The notes beneath the pieces are model-generated. The model was given only the letters and a program-made list of their open reading frames with translations. It was not told the origin of the DNA and searched no databases. A stretch of DNA of 64,000 nt from Acidobacteriota bacterium (GTDB taxonomy: Bacteria; Acidobacteriota; UBA6911; JACQSX01): NCBI GenBank assembly GCA_016211105.1, contig JACQSX010000033.1, forward strand, positions 248,001 through 312,000, written 5' to 3'. Made by a program: the position numbers and the translations under genes. This document shows, piece by piece, positions 16,873 through 25,355 of this stretch (position 1 is its first letter; each line of letters opens with the position of its first letter).

Positions 16873-17580
16873 TCATTCTTCGTTTGCCCCCTCTGCTTTC
16901 GTTCCCTTTTTCTTTCGTGGCGCCGTCTTCTCTCTCTTTTCTTTTCTCTCTTCTTTCTCCTCCGGCGCCCCTTTTCCAGCTTTCGCCTTCTTTTCTCCTT
17001 TTCCCTTCCTCAGCTTCTTCTCTTCCTTCTTTTCCCCGACCTGCTCGTCTGCTGAAACCATCACAGGCTCCCCAACCCTAACTTCCTCAGCGGGAGGAAC
17101 AACCTGACGCTCCCGGATACCCTCATGTTCACGTTGGGTTTCCCCCACCACATACATGGGGAACTCTACGATCACTTCGCGATGGAGTCGAAGTGGGATC
17201 TTGAAGGAGCCCAAACTCTTGATCGGCTCACGCAGTTGGATTTTTCGTCTATCAATCACGATACCTTTCGTTGCAAGTAACTCCGAAATATCTCGCGAGA
17301 TCACCGAACCAAATAAAGCCCCGCTTTCTCCCGCTTTACGGCTTACCACTGCTTCCCATTTTTCGAGCTCTGCTGCCACGATCTCCGCGTCTGCCTTATC
17401 CTTTTGCTCCCGCAGCGCAAACGCCTCCTTTTGCACTTCAAAGGTCTTCAGATTCCCGGCAGTCGCCGCCATGGCGAGCTTTCGGCGTAACAAATAATTC
17501 CGTGCGTAACCTGCGGCCACGTCGACTACATCGCCTCGTTTTCCTAGGTTATCGAGATCCTCTCTAAGAATGACCTGCAT
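16873..17580 (-). CDS. rplI: 50S ribosomal protein L9 with a long charged C-terminal tail
   Basis: A 235-residue protein. Residues 1–148 are a normal L9: N-terminal RNA-binding domain with M-Q-V-I-L-R-E-D and G-x-x-G-D-V-V-D-V-A-x-G-Y-A-R-N-Y-L, connecting helix, and C-terminal domain ending at about V-V-G-E. Residues about 150–235 are an extra low-complexity tail dominated by Lys and Glu. The usual length is about 150. The ATG follows a hairpin located between rpsR and rplI. It is the last gene of rpsF–rpsR–rplI. Confidence 0.95.
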   Translation of the reverse strand: MQVILREDLDNLGKRGDVVDVAAGYARNYLLRRKLAMAATAGNLKTFEVQKEAFALREQKDKADAEIVAAELEKWEAVVSRKAGESGALFGSVISRDISELLATKGIVIDRRKIQLREPIKSLGSFKIPLRLHREVIVEFPMYVVGETQREHEGIRERQVVPPAEEVRVGEPVMVSADEQVGEKKEEKKLRKGKGEKKAKAGKGAPEEKEERKEKREKTAPRKKKGTKAEGANEE

Positions 17581-17592
17581 GTGAATGACTCC

Positions 17593-17619
17593 GTTATTGA
17601 CTCATTTTGAGTCAATAAC
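17593..17619 (-). other. Perfect hairpin between rpsR and rplI
   Basis: GTTATTGACTC (17593–17603) and GAGTCAATAAC (17609–17619) are perfect inverted repeats around a 5-base centre, giving up to 12 bp of stem. It begins two bases after the rpsR stop codon and ends about 13 bases before the rplI start. On the RNA strand no U-run follows, so it is not a terminator; a processing site, stability element or protein-binding site in the ribosomal-protein mRNA is more likely. Confidence 0.7.
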
Positions 17620-17621
17620 CC

Positions 17622-17897
17622 TTAGTCCGCGACAAAAGGAAGTAGAGCCAAATGACGCGCTCGCTTGATGGCAGTACCCAATTTGCGCTGATGTATTGCG
17701 CAAACTCCGGAAATGCGACGCGGCAATACCTTTCCACGCTCCGGAATAAACGACATCAATAATCGCTGATCCTTAAAGTCGATGTAATCCACCTTGTCGG
17801 CGCAAAACTTACAAAAGCGTTTGCGCCGCAACATAAAGCGTTTTGGGTTGGCAACTTTGGTATCAGCTTGTTGTGCTCGGTTCCTGTTCGAAGCCAT
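17622..17897 (-). CDS. rpsR: 30S ribosomal protein S18
   Basis: A 91-residue S18 protein, slightly longer than the usual 75–80 because of an N-terminal Asn/Arg/Gln-rich stretch. Core features: the C-K-F-C segment near the start of the conserved part, [23 protein letters not shown], and the C-terminal [13 protein letters not shown]. It binds 16S rRNA beside S6. The gap to rpsF is 3 bp. The C-K-F-C pair suggests the zinc-type version is partly kept. Confidence 0.96.
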   Translation of the reverse strand: MASNRNRAQQADTKVANPKRFMLRRKRFCKFCADKVDYIDFKDQRLLMSFIPERGKVLPRRISGVCAIHQRKLGTAIKRARHLALLPFVAD

Positions 17898-17900
17898 AGG

Positions 17901-18305
17901 CTACTCCATCTGGGCGCCTTCCACCTCTTGCGCCACCGATCTCGCTGCGCCACGCCGCCTTCCTCGTTGCGCCTTTTTCTTCTCGCGTTCCGTCTTGATC
18001 TTCTGTTGGCGCTTCAGGTCCTCGTCCACACGCACCGAGAGAAAGCGGATGACAGAATCCGTAACTCGAAAGCGGCGCTCCAATTCGGCCACGGCTTCGC
18101 CATTATCTTCCAGAGTAAACACCGTGTAATACCCCTCCTTGAACTTCTTGATCGGATACGCCAAGGAGCGTTTGCCCCATGGATCCACCTTCACGACCCT
18201 TCCGTTCTTGGATTCAGCGCTCTTCTTCATCTGCTCGACCAGGGCGTTCAAATCCTCCTCGCCCAAGGTAGGCACGGCGACGAAAACCACCTCATACGTT
18301 CTCAT
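17901..18305 (-). CDS. rpsF: 30S ribosomal protein S6
   Basis: 134 residues from the ATG at 18303–18305, preceded by TTGAGGAAA; an in-frame TTG at 18321–18323 would add six residues and overlaps that ribosome-binding sequence, so it is not used. S6 forms the platform heterodimer with S18. It has M-R-T-Y-E-V-V-F-V, the W-G-K-R-S-L-A-Y-P-I-K-K segment and R-V-T-D-S-V-I-R-F-L. The C-terminal part beyond residue about 105 is basic and longer than in E. coli. First gene of rpsF–rpsR–rplI. Confidence 0.96.
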   Translation of the reverse strand: MRTYEVVFVAVPTLGEEDLNALVEQMKKSAESKNGRVVKVDPWGKRSLAYPIKKFKEGYYTVFTLEDNGEAVAELERRFRVTDSVIRFLSVRVDEDLKRQQKIKTEREKKKAQRGRRRGAARSVAQEVEGAQME

Positions 18306-18382
18306 AAATGACGGTTTCCTCAACTAAAAAGAAGTTATCTTACCAGATCCGCACGATTTCCGAACGATTTTGTTCCATTTAC

Positions 18383-19621
18383 CTAGAAGAATAGCACGGT
18401 TAGTCCAACAAACATTGGAATGAGGATCATCGAACTGTAAAACATATACCCGACAAAACTCGGCATTCTGATGTTGTTCTCTTCTGCCACAGAACGGATC
18501 ATAAAGTTTGGGGCATTACCGATATAGGTATTTGCGCCCATAAACACAGCGCCCAAGCTGACAGCCCGGAGCACAGCATCGCTGACGCCGGCGACCTCGT
18601 TTGCCAGCGAGAGCCCGCGAGCCAAATTGAGAAATACCAAGTAGGTGGGAGTATTGTCGAGAAACGAGGAGAGAATACCAGTGGCCCAAAAAAAGTGCCA
18701 CGGCTCCCGGATGCCCAGTTCAACCGCGCGCGCCTGGAGAATGCCCAGAACCGGAATCATCGTAAGAAAGATTCCAAAAAAGATAACCGCTACCTCGATA
18801 ATGGGATAATAGGTAAATTTATTCGCCCGGCGCAGTTCCGCCGGAGTCAACCGCAGGGAAAGCACGGCGCTAAAAATCATCACGGCTTCGCGCACAGGAC
18901 TGCCAAGGAATGCCACCGCCGCGATGATTGCCAACAACAGTAAAAAATTGTGCGTGCCTGCCATACGCAATGGCTTTACCATTAGCTTGTCACGCTCGAC
19001 AGCGGCGATCGGTTCACGGCTGTACATGACGGTGTCCCAGATAAAGTACACGATCAGAAGAGTTGCCGAGGCCGTGAACCATTCCGGCAGCAAGCGGAAT
19101 GCCCAAGTGAATGGCACTCCCTCGAGATATCCGATAAACAACGGTGGGTCTCCCAGTGGCGTCAAACATCCACCAATGTTGGAAACGAGAAAGATGAAAA
19201 AGATGAGGGTATGCACCTTGTAGAGACGTTCGCGGTTGGTCTGCACCAGGGATCGGATTAATAAAAGCGAAGCTCCCGTAGTACCAATGAACGAGGCTAG
19301 CAGCGCCCCCGCGGCCAAGAATCCAGTGTTGGCCTGCGGCGTCGCCCTCAGATTTCCCGTGATTAAGATTCCCCCGGCCACCACATAAAGAGAAGCCAGA
19401 AGAATGATAAACGAGGTAAACTCAATGCCAGTTTCCCACAGGGAGCCAGGGTTTCTCTGAAGGTAATAGAGAAGTACCGGACTTCCCAGAAGCAGGCTTA
19501 TGCAAAGTTTATTCGTGTTGCGTTCCCACCAGTGCTGAACGGCCAACGGGAAGGTCGCGACGGCCAATAACATCAGAACAAATGGAACAACCCAGATCAG
19601 TGGAGGTGAGTGGTCGACCAA
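18383..19621 (-). CDS. Ion-transporter (IT) superfamily membrane protein, Na+/H+ antiporter NhaD/citrate-arsenite type
   Basis: A 412-residue integral membrane protein with about 11 hydrophobic segments and no soluble domain. The central stretch N-I-G-G-C-L-T-P-L-G-D-P-P-L-F and the C-terminal S-S-F-L-D-N-T-P-T-Y-L-V and G-A-N-T-Y-I-G-N-A-P-N-F are the paired hairpin motifs of the IT superfamily (NhaD, ArsB, CitM, DASS). Both halves keep their motif, so it looks functional. The substrate (Na+/H+ or an anion) cannot be decided from sequence alone. It lies between pth and rpsF on the same strand. Confidence 0.82.
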   Translation of the reverse strand: MVDHSPPLIWVVPFVLMLLAVATFPLAVQHWWERNTNKLCISLLLGSPVLLYYLQRNPGSLWETGIEFTSFIILLASLYVVAGGILITGNLRATPQANTGFLAAGALLASFIGTTGASLLLIRSLVQTNRERLYKVHTLIFFIFLVSNIGGCLTPLGDPPLFIGYLEGVPFTWAFRLLPEWFTASATLLIVYFIWDTVMYSREPIAAVERDKLMVKPLRMAGTHNFLLLLAIIAAVAFLGSPVREAVMIFSAVLSLRLTPAELRRANKFTYYPIIEVAVIFFGIFLTMIPVLGILQARAVELGIREPWHFFWATGILSSFLDNTPTYLVFLNLARGLSLANEVAGVSDAVLRAVSLGAVFMGANTYIGNAPNFMIRSVAEENNIRMPSFVGYMFYSSMILIPMFVGLTVLFF

Positions 19622-19709
19622 GTTCTTTCAGGCGTGATGTGGCACTACTACCAACAAAAAAATCGAGAGAACATGATGGATAGGGCCTACGTGCGTGGGG
19701 GAAAGTGTA

Positions 19710-20318
19710 TCAACCATCTTTGGCAGGACTCTCTTCAAGCGGATCTCTATTGAACAGCGACATAGTTTTCATCATTCCGTTCTCCCACAAACTCCGGATG
19801 GCCTGGAGTGCGCGGTCAATCCCTTGCTGGACAGCGGGCAATTCGTCCGATGAGAAATCAGAGAGAACGAAATTGGCGGCTTCTCTAGCGCCGGGTGGCC
19901 CGATGCCGAAGCGCAATCGCGGGATCTCATTTGTCCCGACTTCCGCAATGATTGATTCCATACCACGATGGCCGGAGGAGCTTCCACTCGGCCGTAATCG
20001 AATTTTGCCTAACGGAAGCGCGAAGTCGTCGTAGACGATCAGCATCTCGGACAACGAAACTTGCCAACGCTGCAAAATCTCGCGCACTGCAATGCCGCTG
20101 CGGTTCATAAAGGTTTGCGGCTTGGCCAGTAACGTATCGGTGCCCCAAAGACGAAGTCGGCAATAATACGAATATTGAGATCTCCCTTGAATAGAAGAGT
20201 CTGCCGCCTCAGCAATAAGGTCCACGATCCAAAAGCCGACATTGTGACGATTACCACCATATCGGCTTTCTGGATTTCCCAAGCCAACAATAACTTTCAA
20301 CGGATCAACTGCGGCCAC
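19710..20318 (-). CDS. pth: Peptidyl-tRNA hydrolase
   Basis: A 202-residue enzyme that frees tRNA from peptidyl-tRNA dropped by stalled ribosomes. Motifs: I-V-G-L-G-N-P at about 9–15, R-H-N-V-G-F with the catalytic His near 25, K-P-Q-T-F-M-N-R-S-G, V-Y-D-D-F-A-L-P-L-G-K-I-R-L-R and G-H-R-G-M-E-S-I. All catalytic residues appear to be present. The chosen start is GTG at 20316–20318. Gene order pth–rplY–prs matches other Acidobacteria and many other bacteria. Confidence 0.95.
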   Translation of the reverse strand: MAAVDPLKVIVGLGNPESRYGGNRHNVGFWIVDLIAEAADSSIQGRSQYSYYCRLRLWGTDTLLAKPQTFMNRSGIAVREILQRWQVSLSEMLIVYDDFALPLGKIRLRPSGSSSGHRGMESIIAEVGTNEIPRLRFGIGPPGAREAANFVLSDFSSDELPAVQQGIDRALQAIRSLWENGMMKTMSLFNRDPLEESPAKDG

Positions 20319-20389
20319 CTGTATTCGCCGGCGACGCGGATCTGACCGCCGTTCACTGTGTCACCCCTTGCATCACACGTCCAGAAGTG

Positions 20390-21094
20390 CTACTTCTTTT
20401 CCTTCTCTCGCGGCTTTTCCGCTTCTGCGCCTTCAGCCTCGCCAGGCTCTTCGACCTTGCCTTTCTTTATCACTTCGGGTTCAGCCGCCGCGCCCTCTTC
20501 AGGCACCGCCGGCGCCGCCACCTCCTCCGCACGCGGCGGTAATACCGTGAGCACGGTCTGGTCGGGATCTTCTAAGATCTGGAATTTCGTCTTGTCGTAC
20601 TCAACCTCGGCAATTCGAAGGTGGTCGTTAATTTCCAGATGCTCCACATTTACTGGAATGTGGTCAGGCACGTCGCTCGGCAGGCATTCCACTTCAATCT
20701 CGCGTCGAATAATATCCAGCACGCCGCCTGAATTCTTCACCCCAGACGGCTCGCCAACGATTTCGACGGGAACTCTGAATTTCATCTTTCTGTCCATGGC
20801 GATGGTCAAAAGATCGGCATGCAGAAACTTGCCACGGACCGGATCCAGTTGATAATCCTTGATCATCACGTTGAGAGGATCGCCTTTTCCCACGATGACC
20901 CTGAAAATCGTGTTGTGCCCGCTTTCCGAACGCAGGATCTCGGAGATTGTCTTGGGGTCAATGCTTACCGACAGCGCCTTCTTGCCCTGTCCGTAGATGA
21001 CTGCCGGAATCAGACCCGTTCGTCGCAGCCGCCCTACACTATTTTTACCGAGAAGCGTGCGTTCTTCGGCTTTCAACTCAAACTGTGTCGCCAT
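20390..21094 (-). CDS. rplY: 50S ribosomal protein L25 / general stress protein Ctc
   Basis: A 234-residue Ctc-type L25, which binds 5S rRNA. The N-terminal L25 domain (about 5–93) has R-x-x-x-G-K-N-S-V-G-R-L-R-R-x-G-x-I-P-A-V-I-Y-G; the TL5-like beta domain covers about 100–186. Beyond residue about 188 is a low-complexity tail rich in Ala, Glu and Lys, longer than usual. The ATG follows GGGAG with suitable spacing. It lies 15 bp downstream of prs and upstream of pth. Confidence 0.94.
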   Translation of the reverse strand: MATQFELKAEERTLLGKNSVGRLRRTGLIPAVIYGQGKKALSVSIDPKTISEILRSESGHNTIFRVIVGKGDPLNVMIKDYQLDPVRGKFLHADLLTIAMDRKMKFRVPVEIVGEPSGVKNSGGVLDIIRREIEVECLPSDVPDHIPVNVEHLEINDHLRIAEVEYDKTKFQILEDPDQTVLTVLPPRAEEVAAPAVPEEGAAAEPEVIKKGKVEEPGEAEGAEAEKPREKEKK

Positions 21095-21109
21095 GGATAT
21101 CCAGCTCCC

Positions 21110-22060
21110 TTAAATAAAAAGCTTACTCACTGAGGTTTCTTCATGAATGGATCGAATGGCTTCTCCCAGCAACGGCGCCACACTGAGCACTTTGATCTTC
21201 GCAATACATTTAGAGTGGTCTAGCGCAATGGTATTGGTCACAATTACTTCCTCCACTTCATTGTCCTGAATCAACTGGATCGCCGGCCCAGACAACACCG
21301 GATGCGTGGCAGTCGCATAGATCTTGTTGGCGCCGGCTTTCTTGAGCGCCTCAATCGATCGGATCAGTGTGCCGCAAGTGTCGATCATGTCATCCACAAT
21401 CAAGATATCTCTGCCGTCCACTTCTCCAATGATGTGAAGTACCTCAGCCACATTCGCCTCTTTGCGCCGCTTATCGATAATTGCCAGATTTGTGCTCAGT
21501 CTCTTGGCGAAGGCCCGCGCCCGTTCCACCCCACCCGCGTCGGGCGAAACGACGGTAAAATCGGTCTCCAAACTGCCCACATAATCCAATATTACTGGAG
21601 CAGCAAACAAATGATCGACAGGGATATTAAAGAACCCTTGAATTTGTCCCGCGTGCAGATCCATCGTCAGTACGCGGTTGGCGCCGGCCGCCTCAATCAA
21701 ATCCGCCACAAGTTTGGACGAAATCGGTACCCGCGGTCTGTCTTTACGGTCCTGCCGGCCATAACCATAATACGGAAGCACCGCGGTGATACGACCGGCG
21801 GACGCGCGTTTGAACGCATCAATCATGATTAACAACTCCACCAGATTATCGTTGACCGGGTACGCTGTTGGCTGAACGATGAAGATATCCGCCCCGCGGA
21901 CATTTTCCAAAATTTGGAAATTAATCTCCCCGTCACTAAATCGGTTGAGTTTCGCGTCACCCAACGGACAGTGAAATTCTTTACAAATTTCTTCCGCTAA
22001 TGGTCTATTTGCGCTGCCTGAGAAAATTTTTAGGTCCAAGTCAGTCCTACATATAGCCAA
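21110..22060 (-). CDS. prs: Ribose-phosphate pyrophosphokinase
   Basis: A 316-residue PRPP synthase feeding purine, pyrimidine, His, Trp and NAD synthesis. Features: L-K-I-F-S-G-S-A-N near the start, the ATP-site flexible loop K-R-R-x-E-A-N-V, the PRPP-binding signature D-I-L-I-V-D-D-M-I-D-T-C-G-T, and Y-Y-G-Y-G-R-Q-D-R-K. The listed start is a TTG; an in-frame TTG a few codons on would begin closer to the family's usual N-terminus. It lies downstream of tRNA-Gln and ispE. Confidence 0.95.
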   Translation of the reverse strand: MAICRTDLDLKIFSGSANRPLAEEICKEFHCPLGDAKLNRFSDGEINFQILENVRGADIFIVQPTAYPVNDNLVELLIMIDAFKRASAGRITAVLPYYGYGRQDRKDRPRVPISSKLVADLIEAAGANRVLTMDLHAGQIQGFFNIPVDHLFAAPVILDYVGSLETDFTVVSPDAGGVERARAFAKRLSTNLAIIDKRRKEANVAEVLHIIGEVDGRDILIVDDMIDTCGTLIRSIEALKKAGANKIYATATHPVLSGPAIQLIQDNEVEEVIVTNTIALDHSKCIAKIKVLSVAPLLGEAIRSIHEETSVSKLFI

Positions 22061-22138
22061 GGGAACGACACCAGCTACTACTTCAGTAGCGCCCTAATAA
22101 TCTCCATGAGTGATTGAGCGATTTATTTCCAGAAATAC

Positions 22139-22213
22139 TGGCTGGGGCGGGAGGATTCGAACCTCCGAATGCAGGTTCCAAAGACCTGTGTCTTACCGCT
22201 TGACGACGCCCCA
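22139..22213 (-). tRNA. tRNA-Gln (anticodon TTG)
   Basis: On the minus strand the 75-nt sequence begins TGGGGCG and ends CGCCCCA-G-CCA, giving a 7-bp acceptor stem, discriminator G and an encoded CCA. The anticodon stem CAGGT/ACCTG carries loop C-T-T-T-G-G-A with anticodon TTG, which reads CAA (Gln). The T-arm GGAGG-TTCGAAT-CCTCC is canonical. It sits two bases from the ispE stop, within ispE–tRNA-Gln–prs. Confidence 0.97.
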
Positions 22214-22215
22214 AC

Positions 22216-23082
22216 TCAATGCTTGGGCCACTTCACGCACCTGCTGAGCCTTTTTCGGTATTGGTTGCGAGATACAAACCTTGCCCGCCACATCTGCCAG
22301 CCACTCTTAACCGGCAGCCTCTCTCTGGAATCACCGAGAGCAAACAGCGTGGATCCGGAGCCGCTCAGGTGCACTTTACCAAAACCCTGCCGCCTTAGAA
22401 ACCTCTTGGCCGTTGCAATTTGCCGATCTCGATACGCAACGCTTTCAAAATCGTTGCTCATCACCGCCTCGAGCGAATCGACTCTGTGATTTAACAGCGA
22501 ATAGCAGAAATTTTGAATCGTACCGTCCAGTTTTTCTTTTGTCAACTTCAAGTTTCGGTAGGCCTCAGCCGTCGAAACATGGACCGCGGGGTACAGCAGC
22601 ACTACCGACGAGGCCGCCGCATCGGGAAGCGGCACGACCCTCTCGCCGTAATGCGCGCCATATGCGGTGCCTCCCACAAGAAAGAAGGGAACATCCGCGC
22701 CCAGCTCGGCAGCTATGCCTTCCAACTCCAAAAAACTCCGATTCATCCCAAACAGGCTGTTTAAGACCAGTAGCGTCACGGCAGCGTTGCTCGAGCCTCC
22801 TCCAAGGCCCGCTCCCATCGGGATCTTTTTTCGGATCTGAATTCGAATACCCTTTCCGGCTGGCACAATACGCGCCGCCGCTTGGTATACGGTATTCGCC
22901 TTACCATTCGGCGCCAGATCTGATTCCACCTCTAGGTGAGGATACGGCAGCGGTTCAAAACTCAATGTGTCATGCAAAGAGACACTTTGAAATACCGTCT
23001 CAATCCGATGGTAGCCGCTCGGCTCCCTGCCCAGTACTCGCAAATATAAATTGACCTTGGCAAAGGAAGGAGTGGTGATCAT
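22216..23082 (-). CDS. ispE: 4-diphosphocytidyl-2-C-methyl-D-erythritol kinase
   Basis: About 288 residues from the ATG at 23080–23082; an in-frame TTG at 23097 would add five. A GHMP-family kinase that phosphorylates CDP-methylerythritol in the MEP pathway, between IspD and IspF. The N-terminal S-F-A-K-V-N-L-Y-L has the catalytic-site Lys; the ATP loop P-M-G-A-G-L-G-G-G-S-S-N-A-A is intact, as is the C-terminal L-S-G-S-G-S-T-L-F-A. It precedes tRNA-Gln and prs. Confidence 0.95.
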   Translation of the reverse strand: MITTPSFAKVNLYLRVLGREPSGYHRIETVFQSVSLHDTLSFEPLPYPHLEVESDLAPNGKANTVYQAAARIVPAGKGIRIQIRKKIPMGAGLGGGSSNAAVTLLVLNSLFGMNRSFLELEGIAAELGADVPFFLVGGTAYGAHYGERVVPLPDAAASSVVLLYPAVHVSTAEAYRNLKLTKEKLDGTIQNFCYSLLNHRVDSLEAVMSNDFESVAYRDRQIATAKRFLRRQGFGKVHLSGSGSTLFALGDSRERLPVKSGWQMWRARFVSRNQYRKRLSRCVKWPKH

Positions 23083-23157
23083 TTTGGGCGACGGCAACCA
23101 ACCCTGACGTCGATTATCGTCAGCGGTTTGGTTTGCATGATTGCTGAATCCGTGACG

Positions 23158-25152
23158 CTATTTCTTGGTGAGCTTATCCAACTTCCTTATCTTTTCCCTA
23201 ATTTTTTCAATATCCGTGGCATCCGATACGTAACTCAAAGACAGATGATACGCGTTCAACGCTTGCTCATAATTTCCCAATTTCTCGTACAAGTCTCCCA
23301 AGTGCTGGTGAATTGTCGGGTCATTGCGAGTGATCTTGGCCGCCTTGTTTAAGTTTATCTCCGCCGCTTTCAGGTCATTCAATTTAAACTGGGCCCATCC
23401 AAGACTGTCCAGGTAGGCGCCGTTGAAAGGATCCAGATCCACAGCCTTTTGAATGTATTGGAGCGCCCGCTGCAAATTCTCACCGCGATCTGCCCACATA
23501 TAGCCAAGGTAGTTCAGCACCCCGGCGTTGTCTGGGTTTCGCTCCAGCAATTCTTTAAACACTACCTCCGCCTTGTCAAACTTTTTCTCCCGCTCGTAAA
23601 CCGCTCCCAGTTGGAAACGGACCAACTCATTATTCGCGTAGTCAACATCCAACTGCAATAAATCGCCTTCCGCGCGTTGAAAGGCCCGATGATCAAAAAA
23701 TAATTGCGCTCGACTCAACCTCAGTTGTAACAACGCCGTCTTGTCCTGCTCACTTTTTACGCCCGAAATCTTTTTGATTTCCCGATCCAAGAGCTGCAAC
23801 CCCTGTTCCAGACCACGTTGGTGCGATAGAATTTGGGATTCCGCAATTACCAAACCATGTTCCTCAGGAAACTTTATTTTCCCTTTAGAAATCGCGTCCG
23901 CCGCTTTCGCCCAGTCTTTCTTCAGCCGGTACGCGTTGGCAAGATAAAGGTAACTCCTGAAATCTTCAGAAAACTGGCGCAGCAGTTGTTCAAAGGTAGC
24001 GACGGCGGCGGCGAAATCGGCATCATCTTGTTGGATCATGCCGATCTGTGCTAGGACGAGGAAACGGCCGCGTTGGCGACCGGAGCTATCTGGATTGCGC
24101 TCCAATAGCTTTCTCAAGATAGTAATTGCTTCCTCACGCTGACCGGTCTCGGCGAGCGTTGCGGCCAGCCAATAGGAAATCTCCACACTGTCGGAGTCCG
24201 TCTTTAGAGCGGAGCGGAAGCTCCCAATGGCCTCGGCGTACTTCTTCTGTTCCCGTTGGGCCTTTCCCAGTTCCAACAGCACTGAAGAGTCAAATGGATT
24301 GCGCTTGGCAAGCTCCTCCAAAATTCCCGTAGCGTCTTTGGCTCTTCCTTTTCCCGCCAGCAAAGAAGCGAGCCGGCGTTTCGCTTCTGCATCCTCTGGT
24401 TGCAGCTTCAAAATCTCTTGATAAACCTCAATTGCTTTGTCGTCGTCACGAATCCGTTCATAGATAAAGCCCTGTAGCGCCAATACCCTGGTATTGGTTG
24501 GATTCCACTGTAGCACTCGCCTGGTGTTCTCCAGAGCGGCGTCGAACTTCCGCTGTTCAGCCTGAGACAGCGCAAGCAAGAATAACTCTTCGGCGGCATC
24601 CGGCTGCCTATTAACCAATTTTTGCAACACCTGCTCCGCATTGGCATACTGGCTGGCAGAGACATACAGGCGCCCTAGTGAAGAAAGCGCTGACAAATTC
24701 TCCGAATCAAGTTTGAGGACCGCCTCGTACTCTTTGATGGCCAGGTCGCGGGCTTTCGGATCTTGCCGCAACCGCACGCGGAAATAGATATCGCCGAGCA
24801 AAAGATGGGCATCCACGTTTGCCGGATCTGACTCGAGAGCCTTTTCCGCTGTTTGCAGAGCGTCATCCGTGCGACCGATATCCGCAAGCGTAGCGGCATA
24901 CTCGGCGAGAATTTGCGTATTGTTAGGATCGCTCCTTAAAGCAATCTCATATTCGGAAAGCGCATTCGCAAAGTCACCGGAAGCATCATAAAGGCGAGCC
25001 AGAATGAAGTGATAATAGACTTCAGCAAGCGCAGAAGGGACCGGTCGGTTTGCTTCCAACGTCCCGATCTCAGCCCGGAGATGAAGAGTCGACAAAAAAC
25101 CAACAAGTAGAACGAGAAGGCTTATCTGAAGATACTCAAAGATCCGGTTCAT
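23158..25152 (-). CDS. Exported tetratricopeptide-repeat protein
   Basis: About 664 residues from the ATG at 25152 (the open frame begins at 25176). Residues 1–28 form a signal peptide or membrane anchor (L-L-V-L-L-V-G-F-L-S-T-L). The rest is a nearly continuous array of TPR units, with recurring A-x-x-x-Y-x-x-A-L and P-x-n spacing across about 16 repeats, including runs such as L-x-x-L-G-x-x-Y. No catalytic domain is seen. Such proteins act as periplasmic or membrane scaffolds; the partner is unknown. It is followed on the same strand by no close gene, and lies upstream of ispE. Confidence 0.85.
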   Translation of the reverse strand: MNRIFEYLQISLLVLLVGFLSTLHLRAEIGTLEANRPVPSALAEVYYHFILARLYDASGDFANALSEYEIALRSDPNNTQILAEYAATLADIGRTDDALQTAEKALESDPANVDAHLLLGDIYFRVRLRQDPKARDLAIKEYEAVLKLDSENLSALSSLGRLYVSASQYANAEQVLQKLVNRQPDAAEELFLLALSQAEQRKFDAALENTRRVLQWNPTNTRVLALQGFIYERIRDDDKAIEVYQEILKLQPEDAEAKRRLASLLAGKGRAKDATGILEELAKRNPFDSSVLLELGKAQREQKKYAEAIGSFRSALKTDSDSVEISYWLAATLAETGQREEAITILRKLLERNPDSSGRQRGRFLVLAQIGMIQQDDADFAAAVATFEQLLRQFSEDFRSYLYLANAYRLKKDWAKAADAISKGKIKFPEEHGLVIAESQILSHQRGLEQGLQLLDREIKKISGVKSEQDKTALLQLRLSRAQLFFDHRAFQRAEGDLLQLDVDYANNELVRFQLGAVYEREKKFDKAEVVFKELLERNPDNAGVLNYLGYMWADRGENLQRALQYIQKAVDLDPFNGAYLDSLGWAQFKLNDLKAAEINLNKAAKITRNDPTIHQHLGDLYEKLGNYEQALNAYHLSLSYVSDATDIEKIREKIRKLDKLTKK

Positions 25153-25355
25153 GTGAGGTGGTTTTACTCGTGCCACTTGGCTATTATCGCACGCTCCCTC
25201 AGGGAGAGCAATTGCAGATGGAATCAGGATTACGGTGGCCTATGGGTTGCCTTTTTTGCCTGCAGGTCGTCAACACTCAAGACGAGCTCCATCAGGCACG
25301 AACCTAGGTGTCAACCCGCGCGACAATAGGGTCGGCGACGAGCCGGAAGCACACT

